A stretch of 20,718 nucleotides of DNA from Paulinella micropora (taxonomy: Eukaryota > Cercozoa > Imbricatea > Euglyphida). The DNA lies in contig BJOX01000358.1 of NCBI GenBank assembly GCA_009731375.1, forward strand, positions 221,291 through 242,008, in the 5' to 3' direction. Made by a program: the position numbers and the translations under genes. The notes beneath the pieces were generated by a model. It did not search any database. It worked only from the letters and a program-made list of their open reading frames with translations, and had not been told where the DNA came from. Below, piece after piece: positions 11,791-20,218 of this stretch. Each line of letters starts with the position of its first letter. Position 1 is the stretch's first letter.

Positions 11791-13005
11791 CGCTCTGCTC
11801 TCAACTCACACACGGGAAGGGATAAAATGTCATGGTTCATTTCACGCAGGTTTTGGTGGCATGGCATGCAGAAATCCATTGCCGACACAGTCGACACATG
11901 CGAACACTGCAAGCAAAGCAAGACACCACACAACAACGCTCAGAGAGGCCTTTATGGCGAATACAAGCTTGTTGAGAACCTGTTCGAAACTTTGCATGTT
12001 GATTACGTAGGACCGCTACCGCGATCGGAGACCCACAATTATCGGTACATCCTGACAGCCATAGACCGCTTCTCGAATTATGTGTTTGCGGTACCAGTGG
12101 TGGAAAAGGATGCGGAATCGACATGCGAGGCACTGGTCGACCATGTCTTCCGATACACCGGAGTGCCGAAAAATGTGTACAGCGATCGGGGATCGGAGTT
12201 TACGAACGAACTCTCCGCTCGGCTGTCCACAGTGTGGGGCTTTAAGTGGAAATACGTAACTGCATATTCACCAGAGAGCAACGGCAAAATCGAGAGGGTC
12301 CATAGACCGCTCAAGGCCGCGCTCCAGCAGTATTGTCGCGATAATCAGCACATATGGCATAAGGCCTTACCGTCTTTTGTGTTCTCCATGAACAACACCG
12401 CATCGAGGGCATTGGGCGGAAAAGCCACGGGCGCTTCCCCCAATCTCCTGGTATACGGGCAGCACTTAAGGATCCCGGAGGAGCTGGTGTTACCAAACCT
12501 CCCGGTAGGGGGCTTTTTGGAGCATGATGAGCTGATGGCCTGTCGCCTACGAGTCATGGCGGAAGCCAGACACTACGTCATGAAGGCGCGGGAGGCCGAA
12601 GAGGCTCACAAACAAAACCAGCAGACGCCGAACAAAGTCAAGTATGAGTCGGGGGAATACCATAAAGGGGACTTAGTCTTCCTGTACGTACCCCAGGTAC
12701 CCAACTTGGTTAGCGTCAAACTCTTCCCGATGTGGCAAGGCCCTTACACTGTCGTAGAACAAGTAGGTGCTTTGACATACCGAATACAGGGAAAGGGTAA
12801 GACGCTAGTAGTACATGTACGGCGGCTGATGCGTTTTAACCCCATGCTGGATCGTAACGAAACGATGACGGAAGCGGTACAGAAGCTGGAACACAGTTTA
12901 AGGCCGCCGCCCAAGCGCCGAGACAAGACGGCCGAGGCGAAAGAGGACCCGACACAACCCTTGCCGGCCGAAGCCGAGGGAAATGATCCGAATAATAACA
13001 TTTAA
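11785..13005 (+). CDS. pol: Integrase with H2C2, D-D-35-E and GPY module
   Basis: This domain inserts the DNA copy into the host genome. Zinc domain: His 11788, His 11809, Cys 11899, Cys 11908 (H-x6-H-x29-C-x2-C). Core: LHVDYVGP with Asp at 12001, YSDRGSEF with Asp at 12184, and Glu at 12292 in SNGKIERVHR, with 35 residues between the last two. The C-terminal module carries WQGPYTVVEQVGALTYRI and VVHVRRLMRFNP (about 12733-12840), the GPY/F module of gypsy integrases. The catalytic set is complete. It is offset by one base from the upstream Pol frame. A TAA at 13003-13005 follows NNNI, but the frame stays open beyond it. Confidence 0.93.
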   Translation, partial: THRSALNSHTGRDKMSWFISRRFWWHGMQKSIADTVDTCEHCKQSKTPHNNAQRGLYGEYKLVENLFETLHVDYVGPLPRSETHNYRYILTAIDRFSNYVFAVPVVEKDAESTCEALVDHVFRYTGVPKNVYSDRGSEFTNELSARLSTVWGFKWKYVTAYSPESNGKIERVHRPLKAALQQYCRDNQHIWHKALPSFVFSMNNTASRALGGKATGASPNLLVYGQHLRIPEELVLPNLPVGGFLEHDELMACRLRVMAEARHYVMKAREAEEAHKQNQQTPNKVKYESGEYHKGDLVFLYVPQVPNLVSVKLFPMWQGPYTVVEQVGALTYRIQGKGKTLVVHVRRLMRFNPMLDRNETMTEAVQKLEHSLRPPPKRRDKTAEAKEDPTQPLPAEAEGNDPNNNI

Positions 13006-13680
13006 GCCGACGAAGTCGCGGCTGAACAAGCCGACGCTTCTGAGGGGGACGTTATCGCGCCAGGGCCGACCAACCACCTGCAGTCGGAACAGGAGGAGAA
13101 GGTCGAACCGGTGCCGAGACGCCCACCAGCTGAATCAAAGCTGAGGTCGGCCGACGACGTGAAAATCATGCACTGGCACGTCGGAAAGATATACCTTCTT
13201 CGGCCACCAGAGACACACGTCGGCGACGATTGCCTCAACGATTTCTTCCTCATGAAAGTGAGAGAATGGGAGCCGCAGACTCGGGTCACGCGCACAAGCA
13301 AGGCAATCAAAGCCGAGCCGCCTGTACTGCAGTTCTATCGATCACACCAGGACCTCGACGAGCCGGAATCGCGGACTTTTTATCCAGTATACCGCGACTC
13401 CAACCAAGTCGAAACGTTCTGGAAAGGCATCACGGACAAGTCCGAAGGCTACACGCCGTGGCAAATACAAGCGTGGCCTAGGATGGTGCTGGATTACCCA
13501 TTCGATCTACAGCACGGTCGAATCCCCCTACGGGTGTGGGATGAGATAGTAGCCGAGGGCATAGCGACCCATCTCATCGGGGCACCACCACCAGGCAAAT
13601 ATAAGAAAGCCAAATTAGGGCAGGCAAAGAGGCGTAAGCTAGCCTTGCTCAGCATGCCGTGTGACACCTCACAAGCATAG
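13006..13680 (+). pseudogene. Integrase C-terminal extension after in-frame TAA
   Basis: It lies in the same frame as integrase, separated only by TAA 13003-13005, and is open to TAG 13678. An acidic linker (DEVAAEQADASEGD) leads to a folded-looking region from about 13140: VKIMHWHVGKIYLLRPPE, FFLMKVREWEP, VLQFYRSHQDL, FYPVYRDSNQ, FWKGITDKSEGYTPW, then a basic tail (KYKKAKLGQAKRRK). The alternation of short strands with aromatic residues recalls chromatin-reader or SH3-like modules that some gypsy integrases carry at this place, but the chromodomain signature is not visible. There is no ATG near its start, so it was probably part of Pol rather than a separate gene. Confidence 0.6.
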
Positions 13681-14439
13681 TTAACGCGGGTAGTATGCGA
13701 GATCCAAAGACCAATACTGGGTAGCAACAGTAAGAAACTAGCCATAGGAAAGGGACACGGCTTTGGACTCCATATCTGTTAAAATACTACCCAAGTCCAT
13801 TCTTCTTAGAGATAGCAAAAGAGAGCCTAACATGACATGATACACGGGAAAAGACCCTGCCTTACCCTCCGTGAGGTGCGACGGCCCTGAAGGTATCTTG
13901 ACGGGCTAGTAGTTGGTGTTCCACCAGGGGTCGGAATAGCTTCGGGCTAACTATGTTGACGCGCAGCAATGCCCGTCGATGTGGTTGGCATTGCACATTA
14001 TACCCACCTCCTCTCGAGTTGCACACCCGCCTCCCGCGGCAATTGCATGAGTGGTGTATGATAAGTTATTCCCCACAGAGTGTCTTAGATATTATGCTCG
14101 CTCTTGTTTGCTCTTTGTTTGGATGGAAGGGGCTCTAAGGCACCCGACGGCCCTACGCATACACATAAACATATCTATACCACTAAGAAATATAACATGT
14201 CCCTATTTACATACCGCCGCAAATCGCGCAGTACGGCGAGGGTGGAACACGCGGACAGCAAAGATGACCGGTGCATGGGTGCACCCGCGTTGTCACGCTG
14301 TTGACCAGCGTTTGAAAACGAGCAGAGAGTCAAACACCGACACGAGAACAACACACACATAGCACATTGCTCGTTGTGCTTGGGCTGACATACAGATATA
14401 TATACATACGAACTCACGGACATAGGCACCTAGCGGTGT
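13681..14439 (+). other. Non-coding spacer between Pol and 3' ORFs
   Basis: About 760 bases with frequent stops in all plus frames and no recognisable domain. It includes a CG-rich stretch near 14210-14300 and an ACATAC/TATATA stretch near 14385-14410 just before the next ORF. In its position it could hold a splice acceptor or internal promoter for the downstream ORFs, but I can point to no clear signal. Confidence 0.5.
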
Positions 14440-14859
14440 ATGTTTGGCACCAAACATCTGGTGGAGCAGTATCTGGGATTCCTCCTGGCGTGCGTGGCTT
14501 CGGTCCTGGTGATACTGATAGTACACCTAGGATTACGGACGATCGCGGGAGAAGGGCAACGGCTCCCTCCATCCGCGCGGGATAGTCCGGCCGGAACGAC
14601 CCCGGCAGCTAGCCCGGTGGCGGACTGGCGTCGCAAAGCGGAGCAGCTGGACGAACCAGACCCATCTGAGGAAGCGAACTTCAGGTGCGGTCACATACAT
14701 ACCTCACCAGAGGGGACACCCCACATCACAATGACCACTCTAAGCAGTGGCGCAAACAACCTTGCAAGCAAGGGCGCACGAAACCCTGCAGCGCAACCTT
14801 GGCGGTCCCAATACACCGCTCAAACCCGCTCAACCTTCAGGTGGCACAACTCAGGCTAG
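14440..14859 (+). CDS. Small single-pass membrane protein, post-integrase ORF
   Basis: ATG 14440 starts a 139-residue frame ending in TAG 14857-14859. Residues about 12-32 (LGFLLACVASVLVILIVHLGL) form one strong hydrophobic segment close to the N terminus, suggesting a signal anchor or signal peptide. A Pro/Ser/Thr-rich hydrophilic part follows (RLPPSARDSPAGTTP, EQLDEPDPSEEANF). Another frame looks more coding from about 14760 (LQARAHETLQRNLGGPNTPL), so the last third may be shifted. It sits where envelope-like genes occur in some gypsy elements, but I see no fusion peptide, furin-type site or cysteine pattern to call it an envelope. Function unknown. Confidence 0.5.
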   Translation: MFGTKHLVEQYLGFLLACVASVLVILIVHLGLRTIAGEGQRLPPSARDSPAGTTPAASPVADWRRKAEQLDEPDPSEEANFRCGHIHTSPEGTPHITMTTLSSGANNLASKGARNPAAQPWRSQYTAQTRSTFRWHNSG

Positions 14860-15018
14860 TGTGACCACACCGAAGTCCCCACGGGAAAAGCTGAAGTCGA
14901 GTCGGAGATGTTGACGACCCCTATGAAGTCATCGGCTGACGAGGGGGGGGCACCGACTGAGGCAGCAGTACACCTGCATCGCAACACACGGATGAGGACG
15001 TCGATCCCGAAGGGCTAA
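14860..15018 (+). pseudogene. Degenerate linker between the two 3' ORFs
   Basis: The frame of the membrane ORF continues after TAG 14857 (TEVPTGKAEVESEMLTTPMK) to TAA 15016-15018. A second frame gives an acidic, more natural-looking stretch (ASQHTDEDVDPEGLNTPQHS), with the run of eight G at 14943-14950 as a likely indel site. This suggests the membrane segment and the long downstream protein were once a single reading frame. Confidence 0.4.
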
Positions 15019-16482
15019 ACACCCCTCAACACTCGAGATTTTGATGATCCCAAGGAAGACGAGAGCCTATATTATGGCGAAGAATTGAGCCTCACGCGGA
15101 TGGACGCTAGGGAGGAAGCACGCTTGAGATACTGGAAGAAAGTCGGCGATGAGGATAGACTCAAGCCCGACGCTTACAGTGACAAGCTGAACCCACCCGA
15201 AGAGAAGCGGCCCGATGAGCGGCCACGGCCCACGGATCCGGCGTACCAGCATCACCGCTGCCCGCCACCGGAGCCGACGGCACATTGTTGCAGGGACGAA
15301 GTATTCCCCGCGTACTTTCATGTCTCCGATAACATATTCGGAGTATACGGACCGATCGACCGTCCGATATACGCGTATTCGGAACGGGGCCCGGTACCGC
15401 CGCGAACATGGAGGGTCGTAGCACCCGGAGTGCGTAGGCCATATCGCATCGACACGGAAACGATGTTGAGAGGTATGGACCTACACCTGAACCAAGACCC
15501 AGATCGGGAAAGGGAGGAGTATCAGAAACCGGTACGATACGCGTATGACCCACTGACGCGTAGAGTACACCGGATCTACCCACCTTACCCAGATATCACG
15601 GATGCGGAGCGCAGGCTGCGGCTACAATGCCCGGCGCTCGCACACACAACCAACGAACGAACGTTCCCGTTCACACCGTCTAAGGAGCCGTACCGAATAC
15701 GATTGGTGGGCAACCAGGTTAATTGGGTCCCAGACCCGCACTTGTTCGAGGCAAACCCTCGCAAGATTAACCTGCCGCCACCAAAGCCTCCACTCGACGA
15801 ACGGGGCTTCTCGAACTACCTTGACAAAGCGAGGTACGAGCCCACCGAACAGGACAACGTCCTGAGGGTACAGTGTGAAGGGTCAAAGAAACGCGGGAGA
15901 GGATGGGGTCCGAGATGCTCGCGGAGATGGCACCTCACGGAAAGAGCGTATGCGTCACCAGAGCGATACGGGCCTCACCGATGTCCAGATCACGCATACA
16001 ACAATGACATCGAATTGATATCCTGCGCACAATTACCGCCATGTTTCGGATGGGATGTCCCACACACATGGGGGTCTCGCGACAACCCGTTACCGGGGAT
16101 CGCTCGGTATAAGTCGATGGACGAGGACCGAATGAGATTTACCAAAACCTTGTTCGAGCAAGCCAAATCGCTGCGAGGATGGGTGGGATTGGAGGACTAT
16201 CAGCGAAAACACGCCCTCCGGTTCTACGGCATCTGGGAGGATCCGAGATGTCTACTCGAACCACACGAGCTCAGAAAGTTGCAGTGGTCGCAGGAAGATA
16301 TCAATTCTTACTACAGACTGCTCGAACTTTCGGGTATCCCATTGCCCGAGGAGGTCAAGGCATACCGAGCCTACTACCTTCGGAGCAAACATGACCAACC
16401 CTGGGACCTCAGGGTTGAAGAAAATGTACTCGCGTACTATAGGCAGGTCTTAGGCATACCCAAGCCTCCCCTCCCTATGTAG
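15019..16482 (+). CDS. Long Tyr/Arg/Pro-rich protein of unknown function
   Basis: Open from 15019 to TAG 16480-16482; the first ATG is at 15100, giving 460 residues. No known family is recognised. The N-terminal part is charged (ARLRYWKKVGDEDRLKPD). The middle is Pro/Tyr/Arg-rich (VYGPIDRPIYAYSERGPVPP, YPPYPDITDAERR). A Cys/His-rich segment near 15860-16060 (VQCEGSKK, RCSRRWH, HRCPDHAYNN, SCAQLPPCFGW) could bind zinc. The C-terminal part is helical with Trp/Tyr and two related motifs, YYRLLELSGIPLP and YYRQVLGIPKP. It uses the plus strand and the integrase frame. Dense coding over 1.4 kb in an otherwise decayed element argues that it was selected. The frame resumes in register +1 after 16482. 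Confidence 0.65.
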   Translation, partial: TPLNTRDFDDPKEDESLYYGEELSLTRMDAREEARLRYWKKVGDEDRLKPDAYSDKLNPPEEKRPDERPRPTDPAYQHHRCPPPEPTAHCCRDEVFPAYFHVSDNIFGVYGPIDRPIYAYSERGPVPPRTWRVVAPGVRRPYRIDTETMLRGMDLHLNQDPDREREEYQKPVRYAYDPLTRRVHRIYPPYPDITDAERRLRLQCPALAHTTNERTFPFTPSKEPYRIRLVGNQVNWVPDPHLFEANPRKINLPPPKPPLDERGFSNYLDKARYEPTEQDNVLRVQCEGSKKRGRGWGPRCSRRWHLTERAYASPERYGPHRCPDHAYNNDIELISCAQLPPCFGWDVPHTWGSRDNPLPGIARYKSMDEDRMRFTKTLFEQAKSLRGWVGLEDYQRKHALRFYGIWEDPRCLLEPHELRKLQWSQEDINSYYRLLELSGIPLPEEVKAYRAYYLRSKHDQPWDLRVEENVLAYYRQVLGIPKPPLPM

Positions 16483-16483
16483 G

Positions 16484-17098
16484 CCGCGAGGCATAAGACG
16501 ACGAATACCTGAGCGTTTCCGAGGTGCGGCTCGGCTACGGCAGCAGTATTACGTACGGTTCCAACACGAGCATCGGCTCGCGTGGCTGCTGACGATATAC
16601 CGGCAGTTGACGAGGAGCGATGACCCAAACACATCCCGCATCGCCAACCAGTTAGCCGATCCTGACGAGAACGTTCCGAACACATATCGGGGCCGCGTGA
16701 GAGGCTTCGAACAATGGATCGAACGATTCAGGGTACAGGACGCACTGGGTTGGGACAGACTTGTACAAGCCGATGAGTTCCGATGGCACAAAATAACTCA
16801 ACGGTTGGATTACATCTACCACTATCGACATGAGTGGCCGTACTGGAGACAACAGTATGAATACCAGCTGGGGAAGATCATTGGCCACTTCTCCCCAGTC
16901 ATGAGGTATATCGCGCCACAGCACTCGGTAGTCGGAGAAGACTTGACCTGGTCAGAGACAAGGGCTGGGAAAGAAAGCCTAGACCGGGACATTGACAATC
17001 CAGCGGAGGATCAGCCCGCCTGGAGGTGGCAACCACCATCACCGTCTAGCGAAGAGGAGTTCATGAACTTCCTCGAGCAAGCATGCTTCGACGAATAA
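16484..17098 (+). pseudogene. C-terminal continuation of the long 3' ORF after a frame change
   Basis: The +1 frame is open from 16454 to TAA 17096-17098. It has no in-frame ATG for well over 100 codons, so it is best read as the end of the preceding protein. Content is of the same kind: RLRQQYYVRFQHEHRLAWLL, IYRQLTRSDDP, YIYHYRHEWPYWRQQYEYQL, and an acidic end (PSSEEEFMNFLEQACFDE). The change can lie at CCTCCCCTCCC (16465-16475), where one extra C would explain it. Combined length would be about 660 residues. Confidence 0.6.
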
Positions 17099-17786
17099 GC
17101 ATAGACGCGTTTTGGGACCCAGCCGATGGGTTGTATATATATTCTTAGACACTTCTACCTTCGCCACAGCGAAGTAGATACTTGCCGGGTGGCAATAAGA
17201 AAATGTCTGCAGACAACAAAACCAAACAAACAACGCCGAATACGCCAACGGCACCCTTGACACTGGCATAGCGCCCGTTCATCCCTATGATGGACGAGGA
17301 TGCACGGGGGTATTGAACAATTGAGACCAATGCCTCCCTCTATTCTCGGGATCACAGATCCTTCGGACGGATTAGGGCCGAGACATATGCTAGGGACGAG
17401 GAACCTTAGAATTGCTCGGAGATCTGCTTCAAATCAGATGCAGACCGCCCAGTAATTTTCGGATCACAGATCCTTAAGACGGCGAAGGGATGGTTTGACT
17501 GCGACATGATTAGACCGTTGTACGTCTATGGCAGATCGCCATAGAAGAGGGGGAGGAGATAGTTCAAAATTCAAATTAAATTTGAACTCGAAAATCTCCA
17601 AACTCAAATTTGCATTTTGTAAGCACCGGACGTACAATGATGAAGAGCAAAAACTTAGCGGTCACTCAAGCTACTCAATGGGTTGTCTCCACAGGAGCCG
17701 ATCACCCATGAGGAAGCAGACTCGGAAAGTGCACTCTCATTTGCAAATATTTACCAATCTACCACTATTTACTACGGTTCCCGTAT
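17099..17786 (+). other. 3' untranslated region of the retroelement with hairpins
   Basis: No coding signal. GGATC-ACA-GATCC occurs at 17349-17361 and again at 17461-17473, each followed by TT and preceded by TC and G. A perfect 8-bp stem TCTATGGC/GCCATAGA with a 5-base loop lies at 17525-17545. An AT-rich palindrome TTCAAATT-A-AATTTGAA lies near 17570-17587. Confidence 0.65.
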
Positions 17787-17804
17787 AAGACGGGAAGGGG
17801 GCAT
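17787..17804 (+). promoter_or_regulatory. Polypurine tract for plus-strand priming
   Basis: AAGACGGGAAGGGGG followed by CAT lies directly before the 3' LTR start TGTAG. This is the expected place and composition for the RNase H-resistant plus-strand primer. Confidence 0.85.
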
Positions 17805-18185
17805 TGTAGCGCAGATAGGTAAATATGCGATCTTTTCTTATACCCCTATACACAGTGATGTATAGAGCTATATCTCTTTAAAATGTAGTTATATCCGTTT
17901 TTATCAAGTTATATACTTTTAAGCTGGTTGAAAACGATAATAATACGATTAATAACCGGTACTACTTTTTTAAGCAGTATAATATTATGGTTAGGGGTGA
18001 CACTGGGAAATGCCTCTCTTTTCCCTTTTTGTTGCTTGGCTCGGACAGTCTCATATATTTTCCGCCATACTGGTTTCCTCTCTTTGTGGAGGAGGAAGAT
18101 TAGGTTATTTTCAGAGTGCTGTGGAATTGGAAGGATAAATACCCCGGCTTACATTAAATAATATCTTTTGATTAGAACAGACAAA
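17805..18185 (+). repeat. 3' long terminal repeat
   Basis: It matches the 5' LTR end to end with small differences (TGTAGCGCAG here, TGTAGGCGCAG on the left). It ends ..CAGACAAA next to the AGGAA duplication. Confidence 0.92.
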
Positions 18186-18190
18186 AGGAA
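18186..18190. repeat. Target-site duplication, right copy (AGGAA)
   Basis: The five bases directly after the 3' LTR equal the five before the 5' LTR. Confidence 0.75.
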
Positions 18191-18950
18191 GCAAGGAATT
18201 TAATGACAAAAACACAAACTGACTCAACCACAAACCTCACTTGGAGAAAGGGAGATTAGTGACTCAAACTAACCAGTCGATATGGTTGACTGTGCCTAAA
18301 TTGCTGCGGCCCCTTCGGCCCGCCGCACTATTATTACAATATTAAAATAGACAGTGAATTCCCGGGGACTTTTCCCCACGGAAATAAAGCATGTTAATAT
18401 ATTTGTTGGATTCAGAGTCCACTGATATTTGTATCTGTATAAATCCTAGGATTTTCCTTATGATTTTCTTATGAATTATTAATATTTATATTGTAATATA
18501 TCTTCGGCCCGCAGGGCACACTGTGTTCGACAAATTTGCTTACTTTCCGTAACGGATTCCGTCTCCGATGAACAAATTTGCTTACTTTTTTGCACAACTT
18601 GAATCACCGGTTAAACAAAAAGATTATTGAGCCTCCGCAACCGGCTTTATGGGGTAAAACGCGGAAGCCGGCCAAGACTATTGAGAGTGAGCAACTTTCC
18701 GGTGAAACGAGAACCTCACCAGCTAATAAGAGTGTTCAAAAACTTGAATAAAAAATTTGATGAATCATGCCGCCTTATCAACATGAAATACTAATGAGTA
18801 TTCAACTTCACTCAACCGTGCCTACTGCATTATCAATAATGTATGTAAAGTATCATATTTTATTATCAAATGCAGTCTTTGGACAAAACTCCGACGACAG
18901 CAAAGAAGAAGAAAAAGAACTATTTCAATTCTTATTGAAAGTGTTTGCGT
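18191..18950. other. AT-rich flank with GC-rich hairpins, no firm gene
   Basis: The composition is clearly more AT-rich than the retroelement. It holds short GC clusters able to fold: GGCCCCTTCGGCC near 18308-18320, GGGGA-CTTT-TCCCC at 18364-18377, GCCC-GCA-GGGC near 18507-18517, and CCGGCTT/AAGCCGG at 18641-18647 and 18665-18671. ACAAATTTGCTTACTTT occurs at 18530 and 18572, 42 bp apart. Short frames look faintly protein-like (MNKFAYFFAQLESPVKQKDY at 18569; PPQPALWGKTRKPAKTIESE near 18632; a 61-codon frame from ATG 18767) but none can be identified. It may be an organelle-derived insert or an old repeat. Confidence 0.4.
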
Positions 18951-19522
18951 AAAAGAAGAACAAGAAGAAGAAGAAGAAGAAGAAGAAGAAGAAGAAGAAG
19001 AAGGAAGAGGAGGAGGAGGAGGAGGAGGAGGGAGGAGGAGGAGGAGGAGAGGAGAAGGAGAAGGAGAAGGAGGAGGAGAAGGAGGAAGAAGAAGAAGAAG
19101 GAGAAGGAGAAGGAGAAGGAGAAGAAGGAGAAGGAGAAAAAGGAGAAGGAGAAAAAGGAGAAGGAGGAGGAGAAGGAGAAGAAGGAGAAGGAGAAGAAGG
19201 AGAAGGAGAAGAAGGAGAAGGAGAAGGAGAAGAAGAAGAAGAAGAAGGAGGAGGAGGAGGAGGAGGAGAAGAAGAAGAAGAAGAAGAAGAAGAAGAAGGA
19301 GAAGGAGAAGGACAAGGAGAAAGAGAAGGAAGGAGGAGAAGGCGGAGGCGGAGGCAGAGGAGGAGGAGGAGAAGAAGAAGGAGGAGAAGGAGAAGGAGGA
19401 GGAGGAGGAGGAGGAGGAGGAGAAGAAGAAGAAGAAGAAGAAGAAGGAGAAGGAGGAGAAAAAGAAGAAGAAGAAGAAGAAGAACAAGAAGAAGAAGAAG
19501 AAGAAGAAGAAGAAGAAGAAGG
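18951..19522 (+). repeat. 572-base polypurine tract, (GAA)n/(GGA)n
   Basis: Only A and G occur on the plus strand except for six C at 18961, 19313, 19343, 19349, 19355 and 19485. Units are mostly GAA, GGA and GAAGGA mixtures. The Lys/Glu/Arg-rich translations are an effect of the repeat, not evidence of a gene. Confidence 0.97.
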
Positions 19523-19597
19523 TTATCAGAATGGCTTACAGTAATTATAGTAAAACAAGAGTGCTTGTAACAATCAACAGTTTCAGGATAGATAAAA

Positions 19598-20108
19598 NNN
19601 NNNNNNNNNNNNNNNNNNNNNNNNNNNNNNNNNNNNNNNNNNNNNNNNNNNNNNNNNNNNNNNNNNNNNNNNNNNNNNNNNNNNNNNNNNNNNNNNNNNN
19701 NNNNNNNNNNNNNNNNNNNNNNNNNNNNNNNNNNNNNNNNNNNNNNNNNNNNNNNNNNNNNNNNNNNNNNNNNNNNNNNNNNNNNNNNNNNNNNNNNNNN
19801 NNNNNNNNNNNNNNNNNNNNNNNNNNNNNNNNNNNNNNNNNNNNNNNNNNNNNNNNNNNNNNNNNNNNNNNNNNNNNNNNNNNNNNNNNNNNNNNNNNNN
19901 NNNNNNNNNNNNNNNNNNNNNNNNNNNNNNNNNNNNNNNNNNNNNNNNNNNNNNNNNNNNNNNNNNNNNNNNNNNNNNNNNNNNNNNNNNNNNNNNNNNN
20001 NNNNNNNNNNNNNNNNNNNNNNNNNNNNNNNNNNNNNNNNNNNNNNNNNNNNNNNNNNNNNNNNNNNNNNNNNNNNNNNNNNNNNNNNNNNNNNNNNNNN
20101 NNNNNNNN
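19598..20108. other. Assembly gap (511 N)
   Basis: A run of N lies between the purine tract region and a CT microsatellite. Confidence 0.99.

Positions 20109-20177
<69 letters not shown>
20109..20177. repeat. (CT)n microsatellite
   Basis: An uninterrupted CT run from the gap edge to TTTCGGG. It lies about 40 bases beyond the stop codon of the minus-strand gene. Confidence 0.97.
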
Positions 20178-20179
<2 letters not shown>

Positions 20180-20218
20180 GGGTCGCGGCGCCCCGGGGGC
20201 GGCCTTGGGCGGCCGTGG

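Larger units (their letters stand above)
2281..18185 (+). mobile_element. Giant Ty3/gypsy-order LTR retrotransposon, degenerate
   Basis: The element is bounded by two similar ~380 bp LTRs and AGGAA duplications, with a primer-binding site next to the left LTR and a polypurine tract next to the right one. The internal order is Gag, protease, reverse transcriptase, RNase H, integrase, which defines Metaviridae (Ty3/gypsy) rather than Pseudoviridae. At about 15.9 kb it is two to three times the usual length. The excess sits in the leader, in the oversized Gag and in about 4 kb after integrase. Coding runs through all three plus-strand frames, with about seven frame changes and about nine in-frame stops, so this copy is probably not autonomous as written. 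The clade is not assigned. Confidence 0.93.

Noticed and set aside
6354-13005. Reassigned stop codons (TAA/TAG as Gln, known in some ulvophyte algae)
   Set aside because: Gln would suit 10703 and 10847, but three in-frame TGA codons in Gag would remain, frame changes also occur, and the host exons use ordinary codons; decay explains all of it.
14440-14859. Calling the membrane ORF a retroviral envelope
   Set aside because: Only an N-terminal hydrophobic segment is seen; there is no cleavage site, fusion peptide or second membrane anchor.
18822-19544. Long Lys/Glu-rich frame and the opposite Phe/Leu/Ser-rich frame
   Set aside because: They arise from the trinucleotide purine repeat in every phase and carry no other signal.
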